Positions 5,252-5,696 of a DNA stretch of 5,696 nt are shown in pieces (the first letter of the stretch is position 1; each line of letters starts with the position of its first letter). The notes below the pieces were generated by a model, which had not been told where the DNA came from, did no database searches, and saw only the letters and a list, made by a program, of their open reading frames with translations. A program made the position numbers and the translations under genes. Location of the stretch: contig CAMXUZ010000300.1 of the NCBI GenBank assembly GCA_947251855.1, forward strand, positions 1-5,696, read 5' to 3'. The stretch comes from an uncultured Ruaniaceae bacterium. GTDB lineage: Bacteria > Actinomycetota > Actinomycetes > Actinomycetales > Beutenbergiaceae.

Positions 5252-5696
5252 CTATGGAACGGGATTGATCTCTACTACCGAACGTAACACCTCACCGCGG
5301 GCCATCTTGTCGAAGGCCGGTTCGACGTCGTCGAGGGTGATCCGCTCCGACACGAAGGCATCGAGGTCCAGGCGCCCGAGGCGGTACTGATCGATGAGCA
5401 TCGGGAAGTCGCGGGAGGGCAGCGTGTCCCCGTACCAGGAGGATTTGATCGCTCCCCCGCGCCCGAACACTTCATCGAGTGGGATCTCCCACGTCGTGCC
5501 GGGGTCGGGCACGCCGACGAGCACGACGCGCCCCGCAAGGTCGCGGGCCTGGAAGGACTGGATGAACGTGTCCTTGATGCCCACGGCGACGATGACGACG
5601 TCCGCGCCGAACCCGCCGGTAAGTCCCTTGATTCCATCAACCGCATCGGTGTTCGCGGAGTTCACCGTGTGGGTCGCCCCGAATTTCTTGGCCTGC
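5252..5696 (-). CDS. mscR: S-(hydroxymethyl)mycothiol dehydrogenase, C-terminal part
   Basis: The last 148 or so residues of a zinc-type medium-chain alcohol dehydrogenase are visible; the frame stays open to the right edge ([18 protein letters not shown] at the edge), so the N-terminal catalytic zinc domain lies outside. The visible part is the second half of the Rossmann NAD-binding domain ([25 protein letters not shown]) and the C-terminal return to the catalytic domain. The segments [34 protein letters not shown] and [10 protein letters not shown] closely follow the pattern of actinobacterial mycothiol-dependent formaldehyde dehydrogenases. MscR oxidises the spontaneous formaldehyde-mycothiol adduct with NAD to S-formylmycothiol, and can also act on S-nitrosomycothiol. 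It is the upstream gene of the pair with the metallo-hydrolase. Another zinc alcohol dehydrogenase remains possible because the N-terminal half is unseen, but the adjacent hydrolase supports this call. The in-frame GTG at 5665 is internal, not the start. Confidence 0.87.
   Translation of the reverse strand, partial: QAKKFGATHTVNSANTDAVDGIKGLTGGFGADVVIVAVGIKDTFIQSFQARDLAGRVVLVGVPDPGTTWEIPLDEVFGRGGAIKSSWYGDTLPSRDFPMLIDQYRLGRLDLDAFVSERITLDDVEPAFDKMARGEVLRSVVEINPVP

Overview
The window is GC-rich and densely coded. Its protein signatures point to an actinobacterium (Actinomycetota): a DesK/NarL-type kinase-regulator pair of the actinobacterial pattern, a mycothiol-dependent formaldehyde dehydrogenase (mycothiol is essentially restricted to this phylum), and short GC hairpins without a T-tract used as terminators. 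The genus cannot be fixed from sequence alone. No tRNA, rRNA, CRISPR array, transposase or phage gene was seen.

Layout. Bases 1-2086 (+) hold a tightly packed three-gene unit. It consists of the 3' part of a sensor histidine kinase, an overlapping NarL/LuxR-type response regulator, and an overlapping gene for a single-pass exported protein with a repetitive beta-solenoid (DUF4097-like) domain. The gene overlaps (13 bp, then ATGA) imply translational coupling, so the third protein probably belongs to the same envelope-sensing circuit. Bases 2087-2289 are intergenic. They contain the most striking non-coding structure here: three copies of a 20-bp motif, two direct and one inverted, the last two forming a 56-nt hairpin, followed by a candidate promoter. 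Bases 2290-4314 (+) encode a 674-residue CocE/NonD-type serine hydrolase with an extra C-terminal segment.

Bases 4315-4549 separate convergent genes and carry several perfect inverted repeats, at least two of which are plausible terminators, one for each direction. Bases 4550-5696 (-) hold a two-gene unit read right to left. The first gene is the 3' part of S-(hydroxymethyl)mycothiol dehydrogenase (mscR), running off the window edge; the second is a metallo-beta-lactamase-fold hydrolase of glyoxalase II type. Together they probably detoxify formaldehyde: MscR oxidises the formaldehyde-mycothiol adduct, and the hydrolase is a reasonable candidate for cleaving the resulting thioester.

Most of the window is ordinary actinobacterial chromosome. 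The points worth a second look are the three-copy palindromic repeat, the competing hairpins between the convergent genes, the kinase/regulator/DUF4097 coupling, and the role of the hydrolase next to mscR.
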